DNA of 64,000 nt, from NCBI RefSeq assembly GCF_017357825.1, contig NZ_CP046072.1, positions 124,001-188,000 on the forward strand, given 5' to 3'. Source of the DNA: Sulfurimonas aquatica (GTDB lineage: Bacteria > Campylobacterota > Campylobacteria > Campylobacterales > Sulfurimonadaceae). Positions 50,972 to 60,706 of the stretch are shown here, piece by piece. The notes beneath the pieces are model-generated. The model saw only the letters and a list, made by a program, of their open reading frames with translations. It ran no database searches and had not been told where the DNA came from. Position 1 is the stretch's first letter, and each line of letters starts with the position of its first letter. The translations under genes and the position numbers were made by a program.

Positions 50972-52468
50972 ATGAAAATCATACTTACAACACTTAATTC
51001 AAGATACACACATAGTGCCATAGGATTAAGATATCTCTATGCAAATATGCAGGAATTGCAAAAAGAGACAGAGATTGTTGAGTTTAGTATAAATGATGCT
51101 CTCCAAAGTGTAGCTGAGAAGTTATTGCTCTCTTGTCCAGACATTATAGGAATCGGCGTTTATATATGGAATGCCTTAGAAACCTCAGAGCTTATTCACA
51201 TCCTTAAAAAGATATCTCCAAAAACTACCATTATTCTTGGTGGACCGGAAGTAACGTATAAACCCCTTCGTGTTAACCTTGATGATGCTGATTATATCAT
51301 TGAGGGAGAAGGAGATCTGGCTTTTTATAAACTCTGTAGCGAAATACAAAATGGCATAACGCAAGATAGAACTATCTCTATGACTCTGCCAAATTTAAAG
51401 GAGATAGAACTTCCTTACAAGTACTATAGTGATGAAGATATACAAAACCGTTACATATATGTAGAGGTTTCGCGTGGATGTCCTTTTGAGTGTGAGTTTT
51501 GCCTCTCTTCTATGGATGAGAAGGTAAGGGCATTTAAACTTGATGACGTATTAGAGGAGTTTGAAAAACTTTGGCAAAGAGGAGCGAGAAATTTTAAGTT
51601 TGTAGATAGAACTTTTAATCTTAATATACGCTCAGCCAATAGGATTCTTGATTTCTTTTTAGCAAAAGAGGGACCCTATTTTGCACACTTTGAAGTCATA
51701 CCAGACCACTTTCCAGAATCACTCAGAGAAAAAATAAAGCTTTTTCCCCATGGAGCACTTCAGTTAGAGATAGGAATCCAAACTCTTAACTTAGAAGTTG
51801 CAAACAGTATATCAAGACAACTGAAACTAGATAAGATAGAAGATAACATCAGCTTTTTAGAAAATGAAACAACTGCGCATATTCACCTTGATCTTATTGT
51901 AGGACTTCCTGGAGAGTCTTTAGGGAGCTTTGGAGCTAACTTAGACAAACTTGTAAGTATGAGTAGTTGCGAGATACAAATAGGTATCTTAAAAAAGCTC
52001 TCAGGCACTTATATTAAACGCCATGATGAAGAATTTGCAATGGTTTACAGCGATATTCCCCCATATGATATATTAAAAAACTCACTACTCTCGTTCAATG
52101 ACATTCAAGATATGAAACGTTTTGCTAGGTTTTGGGATCTGACTTTTAATAGTGGAAACTTTAAGAAAAGTATTCTTTTGCTATGGAAAGAGGAGAGTGT
52201 TTATAAAAACTTTTCAGACTTTAGTAAGTGGATATATTCACAAACGGATTCTACTTGGAAGATATCTCTACAGCGTTTAGGGGAGTTACTCTTTAGATAT
52301 CTATGCGAAATTAAAAAAATAGATGCTAAAGATGTAGGTCAAAAGATGATAGAAGATATGATGAAGCTAAAAGGAAGGGCACTCCCTGCATATTTAAAGC
52401 CTTATGCTGACTTAGTTGTGGCGAAGCAAGTGGAAGGCTCTTCAGGTTTTAATAAAAGACAGAAATAA
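50972..52468 (+). CDS. B12-binding-type radical SAM protein (DUF4080 group)
   Basis: 498 residues. A B12-binding-like domain (1-135, with GIGVYIWNALETSEL and ILGGPEVTYKP) is followed by the radical SAM core with VSRGCPFECEFCLSS, the CxxxCxxC iron-sulfur site, and a long C-terminal domain with LQLEIGIQTLN and LDLIVGLPGES. This matches the BchE-like group with a DUF4080 tail. The reaction is unknown: methylation or rearrangement via cobalamin. The B12-binding DxHxxG motif is not seen, so cobalamin use is uncertain. Confidence 0.82.
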   Translation: MKIILTTLNSRYTHSAIGLRYLYANMQELQKETEIVEFSINDALQSVAEKLLLSCPDIIGIGVYIWNALETSELIHILKKISPKTTIILGGPEVTYKPLRVNLDDADYIIEGEGDLAFYKLCSEIQNGITQDRTISMTLPNLKEIELPYKYYSDEDIQNRYIYVEVSRGCPFECEFCLSSMDEKVRAFKLDDVLEEFEKLWQRGARNFKFVDRTFNLNIRSANRILDFFLAKEGPYFAHFEVIPDHFPESLREKIKLFPHGALQLEIGIQTLNLEVANSISRQLKLDKIEDNISFLENETTAHIHLDLIVGLPGESLGSFGANLDKLVSMSSCEIQIGILKKLSGTYIKRHDEEFAMVYSDIPPYDILKNSLLSFNDIQDMKRFARFWDLTFNSGNFKKSILLLWKEESVYKNFSDFSKWIYSQTDSTWKISLQRLGELLFRYLCEIKKIDAKDVGQKMIEDMMKLKGRALPAYLKPYADLVVAKQVEGSSGFNKRQK

Positions 52469-52480
52469 GTTCTCTTTTTC

Positions 52481-52924
52481 TTATTTGCCTCTAGAGTTTA
52501 AGCCTTTGGTTACAAACTCATTTATCTCTTGTTTATATGTTGGGTTTCTACTCTCAAGACCTCTATCAAAACCTAAAACAATGTCCTTGTTTGTGTTTGG
52601 GTGTCTACATACCATTATAAGAAGATGTCCATAAACATCAAAGTTTGGACTAGGTCTAATTCCTATCTTTTTATCGATAGTTCCATGATGCTCAAGTACT
52701 AAGTCTAAAGCTTCTTTAAGTTCTGTAGAAGTAGTATTTTTATTTCGTACTATATTTAGTAAAGCATTGAGAGTTGGAGGAGCTAACTCAACTTTTTTCT
52801 CTTTTTTTACGATTTTTGTCTCTTTTTTCTTCTGCTGACTCGGTACATAAATAAATAAGAAGAGTAAAATAGCAAGTAGTAGTACTAGTGCTATAATGAT
52901 TTGTATTAAAAGTGTGATGCTCAT
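52481..52924 (-). CDS. Single-span membrane protein of unknown function
   Basis: 147 residues. An N-terminal membrane helix (about 4-28, LLIQIIIALVLLLAILLFLFIYV) precedes a basic linker (QQKKKETKIVKKEKK) and a soluble domain (about 55-147, TLNALLNIVRNKNTTSTELKE, then FDVYGHLLIMVCRHPNTNKD). I do not recognise it by name. It overlaps the response regulator gene upstream by 4 bases, implying co-expression. Confidence 0.7.
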   Translation of the reverse strand: MSITLLIQIIIALVLLLAILLFLFIYVPSQQKKKETKIVKKEKKVELAPPTLNALLNIVRNKNTTSTELKEALDLVLEHHGTIDKKIGIRPSPNFDVYGHLLIMVCRHPNTNKDIVLGFDRGLESRNPTYKQEINEFVTKGLNSRGK

Positions 52925-54204
52925 GCTTGTCCTATAGTGTGAATTATTACCTTGTTTCTGCCTGTGTTCTTTGCTTCATAAAGAGCATTGTCAGATACCT
53001 TTAACATCTCATATATATCGGAGCTTTTTCCGTAAGCAACACCAAGAGAGACCGTGTACTGAATTGTAATATCTTTGATTGTTATTATATTCGCTTCAAA
53101 AGTTGCACGAATTTTTTCGAAGAGTTTTTGTGCATCTTCAAAAGAGATATCTTCTAGAAGTATACAGTACTCTTCTCCACCAAACCTAGCTACGAGGTCT
53201 GTTCTTCTTAGTGTCTGTTTAAGTAGGCTTGCTATTTGTTTGATTGCCGCATCACCTACATCGTGGCCATAGGTGTCATTGATATTTTTAAACTTATCGA
53301 TATCAAGAGTAGCTACGACTATACTTTCATCTTTTCTCGCATTTTTGCCAACTATCGCTTCGCTTGCATCAAAAAAGTATCTTCTGTTGTATGAGCCTGT
53401 TAGGTAGTCTTTATTTGATAAATCTTTTGTTGTTTGAAAAAGATCTAAAACATCTAAGTTTGAGTTGATACGTACACTCAGTCCTTCAAAAGTATGTGGT
53501 TTAGCAAGAAAATCATTCGCTCCTGCTTTTATGAACTCCGAAAGAGCATGTTCGTCCTCTGATGCACTTAAGGCAATAATGGAGAGAGTATCTTTTTCAT
53601 AATCCTCCCTTAATCTCATTGTTAACTCTATGCCATCTACTTCTGGCATATAGTAATCAGTCAAAACTAAAGATATCTTTTCCTCAGTTTCATTGAGAAC
53701 ATCTAAGGCTTCTTGGCCATCACAGGCTTCTAATACATTAAGGTGTAGTTTCTCTAAATCTTCTCTTAATACAGTCCTATAAAGTTTTGAGTCATCAACA
53801 ATAAGTACGGTTGAACTGTAATTACGAATTATCTTTTTGATAAAGTTAACCGCACTTTTTATACTGCCTAGAGAATCTTTCAAAATATACTCTAGAACAT
53901 CTTTTTTTAGAAATAACTCTTTGAGGTTCTCATCAACGTCACTAGTTAATACTATGGTTGGTATTTTATGTGAAAGTGTGAGAGAGACTGCTTGACCCGG
54001 CTTACAATCAGCTAGATGTAAATCAACAACAGCCATAAAAATATCATCTCGATTTTTTCTTATTGTTGTACTTGCAAGAGTGAATGAGTCTACACAAATT
54101 ACTTCTATATCGTCAATATTGCTTGTTAATGTTAACTCTAGTGTTTCAAGTATAGTTTTATTATCATCTATAAGAAGTATTTTTTTCATTCTATGATTAT
54201 CCAA
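52921..54204 (-). CDS. Diguanylate cyclase with two receiver domains
   Basis: 427 residues. Receiver 1 (about 7-125) has the phospho-acceptor Asp in AVVDLHLAD, and receiver 2 (about 132-250) in LVLTDYYMPEVDG; both have the acidic pocket (LLIDDN, LIVDDS). The GGDEF domain (about 265-425) has GGEEY instead of GGEEF and a preceding RRTD, an RxxD inhibitory site. Aromatic substitution at the last position is usually tolerated. An ATG five codons in (MKKILLIDD) is an alternative start. No kinase is adjacent. Confidence 0.87.
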   Translation of the reverse strand: MDNHRMKKILLIDDNKTILETLELTLTSNIDDIEVICVDSFTLASTTIRKNRDDIFMAVVDLHLADCKPGQAVSLTLSHKIPTIVLTSDVDENLKELFLKKDVLEYILKDSLGSIKSAVNFIKKIIRNYSSTVLIVDDSKLYRTVLREDLEKLHLNVLEACDGQEALDVLNETEEKISLVLTDYYMPEVDGIELTMRLREDYEKDTLSIIALSASEDEHALSEFIKAGANDFLAKPHTFEGLSVRINSNLDVLDLFQTTKDLSNKDYLTGSYNRRYFFDASEAIVGKNARKDESIVVATLDIDKFKNINDTYGHDVGDAAIKQIASLLKQTLRRTDLVARFGGEEYCILLEDISFEDAQKLFEKIRATFEANIITIKDITIQYTVSLGVAYGKSSDIYEMLKVSDNALYEAKNTGRNKVIIHTIGQA

Positions 54205-54290
54205 GTAGTTGTGTGTCTTTAGTCTAACATATAAATTATTTAATTCTAATGAAGAAAATGAAATTTATAGTATTTAAAAATCTAATACTT

Positions 54291-56090
54291 CTAGAGTAAC
54301 TGTTTTTTAATCCATACAGAGAGAACATATAAGCCCCAGATATGATGTTTAAAACTTCCATTAGATGCACTCTGTATATATTCGTCTAGTTTATCACTTT
54401 TAAATAGTCCCGTTTGTTCATTTACATCTTTGATAAGTTCTATTTTTTTACTGTTTATAAGGTACTCCATATATGGATTTGAGAAACCTTTTTTCTTGCG
54501 TTTGAGTATAGAGTCAGTTAGTTTTGGTTTCATTATTTTTTTAAGAAGTGATTTTGTGATACCATCCTCATAACGCAGCTTTGGGTCTATGCTAAAAACT
54601 TTTTGCGCCAACTTATGGTCCAAAAAAGGTGTTCGTGACTCTATAGAGTGAGCCATACTAACACGATCAAGTTTTGTTAAAAAGTGCTCTGCTTGAAAGA
54701 TATTAAGATCAATGTAGCTATACCAAATGCTCTCATCACTATGAGCTGAAGCTTCAAATCTATCTCTATAGGGCTTTAAGTATTTAAGACTTTGATTGTC
54801 CTTTACATTTCTTCGCATAAGCATATTTTTTTGCAGGTCAGTAAACTTTTCGCCAGACGTTCTAAAAAGAAGAGTATCATCAAAGATGCGTTTGTACCAC
54901 TCCCATTCTCGGTTCATTGAAAAATTTGCACGAAAGTACTTTTTGAGCCAGTTCTTATGAGCTAAATTTGAAGCACCTTCTATGTCTAGATATTCAAAAT
55001 AGTGCTTATAACCTAAAAAGAGTTCATCGCTTCCCTCTCCACTCATAACTACCTTATATCCATCAGCTTTTATTTTTTCAAAAAGAAGATAAAGAGGAAT
55101 CGCCGCTGGGTCATTAATAGGCTCATCCATAGAGTCAAAAACTTTCTCGCTTGCATCTATGAAATCATTTTGGGATATCTCTACTTGAGTGTTTTTCAGA
55201 CCTAAAAACTCTGCACTCTCCTTAGCATTTTCTCTCTCATCATACTTAGCATACTCTTGGTATCCTAAGGTATAAGTAGGAAGACTCTGTCCATGCTTAA
55301 GAGCATAAGCATTTATCGTTGCACTATCAATGCCACCCGAGAGAAGAGAAGCAATTGGTACATCAGCATTTAAACGCAGCTCTATTGATTCACTTAGTAG
55401 TCTCTTCAAAGAGTCTATAGCTTCATCTCTATCTGTAATAATATTTGGCTTAACACTTAAAAGGTCAAAGTAGCGTTTGACTTGGCTAGAGCCATTTTCA
55501 TGGACAAGATACTCTCCTGCAGCTAACTTTTTTATGCCTTTAAAAAAAGTGAAGGGTGGAGTAGGGCTTAAGAAAGAGAGGTAACTCATAAGTGCATCTT
55601 CATCCATCTCATTTTTCTTTAAAAATGGCACTATCGCTTTGAGCTCTGATGCAAAGATAAATGAAGAGTCATTCATATAATAAAGAGGCTTTTTACCAAG
55701 TCTATCACGAAATAGGTAGAGTGTTTTGCCATCAAGCAGAGCTATGGCAAACATACCACGAAGGTGCTGTACAAAATCAACTCCCCATTTTAGATAAGCT
55801 GCAATAATGACTTCACTATCACTCTGCGTTTTAAAATCAAATGCTAACTCTTTTTTTAGTTCTTTAAAGTTGTAAATTTCACCATTAAAGGATAGTAGAA
55901 TATTTTGATGTTTTAGAGGTTGATGACTTCGTGAGTTAGAGTCTACTATGCTTAAACGCTGGTGTGCAAAAAAAAGTCTTTCATTTTGCACAATGCCACA
56001 GTAGTCTGGTCCACGATGAACTAAAAGCGAGAGAGCCTTTTTAGCCTTTGATTCATTATATTCGCCAATTATTCCAAATACTGCACACAT
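54291..56090 (-). CDS. asnB: Glutamine-hydrolysing asparagine synthetase
   Basis: 599 residues. The N-terminal Ntn glutaminase domain starts MCAVFGIIG with nucleophile Cys2 and has LVHRGPDYCG and LSFNGEIYN. The synthetase domain (from about 215) has the PP-loop SGGIDSATI and SGEGSDELFLGY. It makes asparagine from aspartate using glutamine as nitrogen donor. Related AsnB-like proteins also act in surface polysaccharide loci, but no such genes are nearby. It is 3 bases from the preceding secreted protein gene. Confidence 0.92.
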   Translation of the reverse strand: MCAVFGIIGEYNESKAKKALSLLVHRGPDYCGIVQNERLFFAHQRLSIVDSNSRSHQPLKHQNILLSFNGEIYNFKELKKELAFDFKTQSDSEVIIAAYLKWGVDFVQHLRGMFAIALLDGKTLYLFRDRLGKKPLYYMNDSSFIFASELKAIVPFLKKNEMDEDALMSYLSFLSPTPPFTFFKGIKKLAAGEYLVHENGSSQVKRYFDLLSVKPNIITDRDEAIDSLKRLLSESIELRLNADVPIASLLSGGIDSATINAYALKHGQSLPTYTLGYQEYAKYDERENAKESAEFLGLKNTQVEISQNDFIDASEKVFDSMDEPINDPAAIPLYLLFEKIKADGYKVVMSGEGSDELFLGYKHYFEYLDIEGASNLAHKNWLKKYFRANFSMNREWEWYKRIFDDTLLFRTSGEKFTDLQKNMLMRRNVKDNQSLKYLKPYRDRFEASAHSDESIWYSYIDLNIFQAEHFLTKLDRVSMAHSIESRTPFLDHKLAQKVFSIDPKLRYEDGITKSLLKKIMKPKLTDSILKRKKKGFSNPYMEYLINSKKIELIKDVNEQTGLFKSDKLDEYIQSASNGSFKHHIWGLYVLSVWIKKQLL

Positions 56091-56093
56091 TAT

Positions 56094-57131
56094 TTAGCGA
56101 AATATTTTATCTATATCTTTATGTATAGCTCCTGGTGTTGTAGCAATAGTCATGAACTGTGACATTTTAAGCATAGGATACATAATAGCAATATAATACT
56201 TTGGATCTAGAATCTTTACTTCACCACCCTCTATAAGAACTGGATATGGTAAGAGGCCTGCATTTTGATAACCAATTTTTTTGACAAACTTAGTTGTTCT
56301 ACTGCCAAGTTTAACCCCTATGATAGTTGAGTCAACTGAAAGAGCTTTTTCATAAACAACTTTGTTAGACTCTCTAGCTTTTTGTAAAAGAGTATGCATA
56401 TTCCCTTTTTTGATTGTGGTCATATCCATGTACTTTGGAAGTCCTTTCATGAACTGATAGCGTTTAAGTATACGAAATTTTAGCTGTTCATCGGAGTTTT
56501 TTAGATCTTTAAATGCATCCCTGAGTGTGCTAAGAGTTCTGAGTGCTAATTTTTTATCATAATCATCTTGCATAAAAGCGTTCATAAAAAATATTGGATT
56601 TGTGATACTAACTAGTCTATTTTTTTTGTCTATAGTTACTCTAAGTGTTGAAGCAAAACCTCTGTTTATCTTAGTAGATGCTTTGAGTATCTCATCATTT
56701 GTAAACACTATTGATGTTGCAAATCCTTTTTTATCTATAGGGAGTGAAGCAAGAATTTCAAATCCAGCTTTTTGAAGTATGTCTATGACTTTGTTTTGCT
56801 CCATATATGTTGTATGTAAAAATGCAGTAACTTTTCCATTGAAAATTTCACCAACCTTAGCTACCTTTGATGAGTCTTCTTTGTGCTCATAATATACAGG
56901 AGCTTTATGGTTGCTAAACTTTATACTTTTGTCTCTGTTTAACTCTTCAAGTATCTCTTTATTTGTTTTAGATGTGCTACCAGTTACTTTTAGTGTGATA
57001 GGTTCTGGAACTACTGCTTCAACTTTAGGAACATCAGGAAGTTTGATCTCATAAACATTACTAGCAAGAGTGGAAGTGATAGGTATTAAAAATATTGAGA
57101 GTACAATGAGAACTTTATGGTAGTTTTTCAT
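56094..57131 (-). CDS. Secreted protein of unknown function (possible DUF302-like region)
   Basis: 345 residues with a signal peptide (about 1-23, ending STLAS). A region from about 95 (GKVTAFLHTTYMEQNKVIDILQKAGFEILASLPI) resembles the alpha/beta pattern of DUF302-type domains, but I am not sure. The second half is helical and basic, ending with AIMYPMLKMSQFMTIATTPGAI. No metal site or catalytic motif is evident. The gene is followed after 3 bases by asnB, likely in one transcript. Confidence 0.6.
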   Translation of the reverse strand: MKNYHKVLIVLSIFLIPITSTLASNVYEIKLPDVPKVEAVVPEPITLKVTGSTSKTNKEILEELNRDKSIKFSNHKAPVYYEHKEDSSKVAKVGEIFNGKVTAFLHTTYMEQNKVIDILQKAGFEILASLPIDKKGFATSIVFTNDEILKASTKINRGFASTLRVTIDKKNRLVSITNPIFFMNAFMQDDYDKKLALRTLSTLRDAFKDLKNSDEQLKFRILKRYQFMKGLPKYMDMTTIKKGNMHTLLQKARESNKVVYEKALSVDSTIIGVKLGSRTTKFVKKIGYQNAGLLPYPVLIEGGEVKILDPKYYIAIMYPMLKMSQFMTIATTPGAIHKDIDKIFR

Positions 57132-57278
57132 ATAAAATCCTTTTCTTATAACTATTATAAAACTTTTAATTATATTAATACTTAAATCTATAACTTAAAG
57201 AAACTTTTATTATCTTTCGTAAGATTATTGTGTAATAATTGGACAAATATTTAGGCTGTGCCTATATGAGGAGATACT

Positions 57279-57806
57279 ATGAGTGAAAAAAGAGTTGTTT
57301 TAGGTGGTGGGTGTTTTTGGTGTACTGAAGCAGTATATCTCAATGTAAAAGGTATTTTGAGTGTTGTGAGTAGTTATGCAGGTGGAGCAAGAGCAAATCC
57401 TACATATGAAAATATTTGCACAGGAGCAACCGGACATGCTGAGGTTATAGATATGAAATACGATAGCGATATCATATCTTTAGATGAGATTTTAGATATA
57501 TTTTTTGTAGTACATAACCCAACAACTTTGAATGCTCAAGGAGCAGATAGAGGAACGCAGTATCGTTCCGTAGTTTATTATGCAGATGCGAATGAAAAAG
57601 AGGTGATTTTAAACTCTATAAAGAAACATCAAGCAAATTTTGAAGATAAAATAGTTACAGAGGTGAGTGAGTTGCCTGAGGTTTATCCGGGAGAGGATTA
57701 TCATCAAAATTATTATAATTTACATCAAACGCAGGGTTACTGCCAAGCTGTAATCGCTCCAAAACTTCAAAAGTTTATGATGACGTTTCCTCAAAAAGTG
57801 CAGTAG
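57279..57806 (+). CDS. msrA: Peptide methionine-S-sulfoxide reductase MsrA
   Basis: 175 residues with the MsrA active site GGGCFWCTEAVY (catalytic Cys in GCFWC) and the conserved TYENICTGATGHAEV, DYHQNYY and a resolving Cys near the C-terminus (QGYCQAV). It repairs oxidised methionine in cytoplasmic proteins. GAGGAGA precedes ATG 57279. No MsrB is fused or adjacent. Confidence 0.95.
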   Translation: MSEKRVVLGGGCFWCTEAVYLNVKGILSVVSSYAGGARANPTYENICTGATGHAEVIDMKYDSDIISLDEILDIFFVVHNPTTLNAQGADRGTQYRSVVYYADANEKEVILNSIKKHQANFEDKIVTEVSELPEVYPGEDYHQNYYNLHQTQGYCQAVIAPKLQKFMMTFPQKVQ

Positions 57807-57807
57807 A

Positions 57808-58158
57808 CTAGCTAATGATAGCTGGGTCTCGCTCACTTATCTCTCCATCTGGAGTTTGAAGAATCAACTCGACTTCGGCATGGAGATACTGTGACGTTGT
57901 TAAGACTTCACTATTAGGGTCTTCAAAAGCAGCTTTTTTAGCACAGAGTATGATGTTGTTGATGAGTGTGCTCTCATTATCTAGTGAGCTAGATGACCCC
58001 TTTAGTTCATTGTTAATATATAGATTAACTACTACGCTAACAGGCTGGGCTAGAAGTGGATGCAGAGTAATAAGCTCATTTTTGTCTATGGTATGTTGTG
58101 CTTCAAAGACTTCAGCAATTGAGTCGCGAGCAAGTTGAAGAAGTACTGAGCGACTCAT
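57808..58158 (-). CDS. AMMECR1-like small protein lacking the conserved GCIG motif
   Basis: 116 residues. LLQLARDSIAEVF at the start, VSVVVNLYINNELKGSSSS in the middle and NIILCAKKAAFEDPNS followed by LHAEVELILQTP align by eye with the AMMECR1 domain, which normally reads LRGCIG where this protein has LKGSSSS. It is also shorter than the usual 170-200 residues. The family match is plausible but needs a profile search. It overlaps the antiporter gene by 4 bases. Confidence 0.5.
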   Translation of the reverse strand: MSRSVLLQLARDSIAEVFEAQHTIDKNELITLHPLLAQPVSVVVNLYINNELKGSSSSLDNESTLINNIILCAKKAAFEDPNSEVLTTSQYLHAEVELILQTPDGEISERDPAIIS

Positions 58159-59312
58159 GCTATTACTACTTTATTTTTATATATATGTATCAACTTGATA
58201 ATAATCATCACCCCGATAACTTGAAAAAGAGCCGCTAAAATAAACGCATAGTAGTGAAGCTTATCTATGGAGTCGGCTGAAAATGCCAGTGTAGCCATCG
58301 CTATAAGAAGCGTAAGTGGCATAGAGTGAGAAAGTCCCATAAGAAGGGCGTCTACGTAACCCAACTCTTTTATAAACGCCAAAGAGGCAATGAGCCTCAT
58401 TATAATCATAACTACTGTAATGATAAGCGCCTTTTGAATCAGTCCATCCATCACTAAGGCGTCTAGGTTAAAAGAACTTCCAATATGTATGAAAAATATT
58501 GGAATCAAAAATCCAAACCCATAAGAAGCAAGTTTTTCCGGAAGCTCATGTTTGTGCTCAAAAAAAGTAGGAATAAATATGCCCGCTAAAAAAGCGCCAA
58601 ACGCAAGCTCAAGGTGAAGATAAAGCATAGCACCAACAAGGAGAAAAAAGATTCCCATAGAGAGTCTTATGTCTTGCTCTTTGTTGTCATCGTGTGGCAT
58701 AAGCGCAGTTGAGACAACTGGGTACCACCAAAAAAGAAGTTGCATCGCTCGAAAGAGTAAAAACATAAAAATTAAAAATGCTATAAGTGCGAGGATAGTT
58801 TGAAACAGGTCTAGTCCTATGCCTGACTCAAGTGCAGCTGAGGTAATTGTTAAGATTACGATACTTATGACCTCACCAATCCCTCCAACGGTCATAGATA
58901 ATGAGAGCCATTCCGTTTTACCATACTCTTTTGAGAGCGTCGCAACCAAGCCAACCGATATGAGTGGTAAGAGCACCATAAATATCTTTCCAAGTTCAAA
59001 CTGTATGGTAAAAAGTATGGAAAATGCATAGAGAAAAGTTAGATAAAGAAGCGCTTTTTTCATAATCAAAGAGGGGGTGTTGAGTACATTTTTTAGATTA
59101 ATTTCCGTACCGGCTATAAACATAAGATATAAAAAACCTATCTCTGCAACTATGTCAAAGAGGTGCTCGTCGTGGAGGAAACCTACATAACCAAGGATAG
59201 AACCTAAAATAATTTCTATTGGGGTAGTAGGGAGTTTTACAAACTTTGCGAGAAATGGAGAGAACATTATAATGAGTGAAAGCGTTATGATTAAAGTTAC
59301 GTTGTCACTCAT
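58155..59312 (-). CDS. Cation/proton antiporter (CPA2, Na+/H+ exchanger family)
   Basis: 385 residues with about 11-12 membrane helices and no regulatory NAD-binding tail. The CPA2 pattern is visible in LMFIAGTEINLKNVL, GGIGEVISIVILT, AFGAFLAGIFIP and LIPIFFIHIGSSFNLDALV. It should exchange Na+ or K+ for protons in the inner membrane. KefB-type channels have an additional TrkA-N domain that is absent. It follows bioB on the same strand. Confidence 0.85.
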   Translation of the reverse strand: MSDNVTLIITLSLIIMFSPFLAKFVKLPTTPIEIILGSILGYVGFLHDEHLFDIVAEIGFLYLMFIAGTEINLKNVLNTPSLIMKKALLYLTFLYAFSILFTIQFELGKIFMVLLPLISVGLVATLSKEYGKTEWLSLSMTVGGIGEVISIVILTITSAALESGIGLDLFQTILALIAFLIFMFLLFRAMQLLFWWYPVVSTALMPHDDNKEQDIRLSMGIFFLLVGAMLYLHLELAFGAFLAGIFIPTFFEHKHELPEKLASYGFGFLIPIFFIHIGSSFNLDALVMDGLIQKALIITVVMIIMRLIASLAFIKELGYVDALLMGLSHSMPLTLLIAMATLAFSADSIDKLHYYAFILAALFQVIGVMIIIKLIHIYKNKVVIA

Positions 59313-59339
59313 GCTCTTCCTTTAGCGTTTTGCTTATGG

Positions 59340-60185
59340 TTACTTTACTTTTTTGGCAACTTCCAAATTTAAAGATTTTAACATCTCTAAGTCTTTGCTC
59401 ATTATTCTACCAGAAGTTGTAAGATAATTACCAATTACTATGGAATTTGCTCCATGAGTAAATATCTCTTCTTGACGAGATCCAAACATAAGCTCACGTC
59501 CACCGGCAATCATAATACGTTCCGCCTTTGGAACAGACTCTCTTGCTAATTTTACAAGAGAGAGAGCTTCGTCTACAGTTAATGAGTTAGGCTCAAGTTC
59601 AAGCGCTTCGTTATGGTGATAAAAGTTTATAGGAACAGACGTTGGGTTGAGTGACGCTATTGAGTTAAGCATAGATATTCTATCCTCTTGTGTTTCACCA
59701 AGTCCAAAAATTCCACCAGTAATAAGAACTAATCCAGACTCATTGACATTTTGACAAGTTTCATAGCGTTCAGACCATGGATGAGTTGTACAGATTTTAG
59801 GGTAAAAAGCTTCACTTGTTTCGAGGTTGTGATTATACGCTTTAATCCCAGCCTCTTTTAAAACAAGAAGTTGCTCTAGAGACGCCGTTCCGTTACATGC
59901 TATCAAACGCAGCTCAGGAGCTACTTCAGTGACTGCTTTTGCCACGCTGCATACAAAGGCTAAGGTCTTATCATTAAGTCCCTTATCGGCAGTTACCAGA
60001 CAAAAACCAAGAGCGCCGTTATCTCTAGCGGTAATGGCCTCTTTTTGAATCTCTTCTAGAGGTTTTTGCTTATAGCGGTCTATATCAGCTTTATATCTAA
60101 CGCTCTGAGAACAAAATTTACAATCCTCTTTACAAGTTCCACTGTTTATATTACAGATAGAACATAAAAATATCTCTTGACTCAC
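59340..60185 (-). CDS. bioB: Biotin synthase
   Basis: 281 residues from GTG 60185, shorter than E. coli BioB (346) but normal for Campylobacterota. The radical SAM cluster is in NSGTCKEDCKFCSQS (CxxxCxxC). Conserved YNHNLETSEAFYPKICTTH, GGIFGLGETQEDR and AGGRELMFGSRQ follow. It inserts sulfur into dethiobiotin. It overlaps the phosphodiesterase gene by 4 bases in a topA-bioB operon, an arrangement also known from Campylobacter. Confidence 0.93.
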   Translation of the reverse strand: MSQEIFLCSICNINSGTCKEDCKFCSQSVRYKADIDRYKQKPLEEIQKEAITARDNGALGFCLVTADKGLNDKTLAFVCSVAKAVTEVAPELRLIACNGTASLEQLLVLKEAGIKAYNHNLETSEAFYPKICTTHPWSERYETCQNVNESGLVLITGGIFGLGETQEDRISMLNSIASLNPTSVPINFYHHNEALELEPNSLTVDEALSLVKLARESVPKAERIMIAGGRELMFGSRQEEIFTHGANSIVIGNYLTTSGRIMSKDLEMLKSLNLEVAKKVK

Positions 60186-60703
60186 TTTTTTTTCCTTTTA
60201 TATGAGAACTCTTTTGCTTTAAAAAAGTCATCCTTTTTCTTTTTTGAGTAGTAAGTTACAAAAAATTTATCAGCTGTAACCTCTAGTAGCGCACACTCTG
60301 AGACAGGCTTGTTTCTCGCACAACTCTCACCAGGATTTAAAAAAAGCGTGCCGTTATTAAATTCTGAATGAAACTTATGAGTATGTCCAAACACTACCAC
60401 TTCGGCATCAGGAGACATGTAGTAAGGGAGGTGCATTAGTTTAAATTTTGTATTTGCTAACTTAAAGTAGTTTGGTTCTTGGACTAGGTTGTATTTGTTA
60501 TGGAAAGAGACCAGGTGTGCATCGTTATTTCCATAGACTGCGACATATTTTTTACCACAGTTTTTTAGCAGTTCTAAGACCTCAGGCTCAACGATGTCTC
60601 CTGCATGAATGATAAACTCAGCCCCATTTTCTATAAGTATATCTAAAGTGGCTTTTGCTTTTTTTACTTTAGTGTGGGTGTCTGAGAGTATGCCTATCTT
60701 CAT
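60182..60703 (-). CDS. YfcE/MJ0936-type metallophosphoesterase
   Basis: 173 residues with the short calcineurin-like fold: ILSDTHTKV, IIHAGDIVEPE, VAVYGNNDAH and VVFGHTHKFH supply the two-metal site. Small soluble members of this group hydrolyse phosphodiesters such as cyclic nucleotides; the physiological substrate is unknown. It lies between topA (3-base gap) and bioB (overlap). Confidence 0.85.
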   Translation of the reverse strand: MKIGILSDTHTKVKKAKATLDILIENGAEFIIHAGDIVEPEVLELLKNCGKKYVAVYGNNDAHLVSFHNKYNLVQEPNYFKLANTKFKLMHLPYYMSPDAEVVVFGHTHKFHSEFNNGTLFLNPGESCARNKPVSECALLEVTADKFFVTYYSKKKKDDFFKAKEFSYKRKKK

Positions 60704-60706
60704 CTT

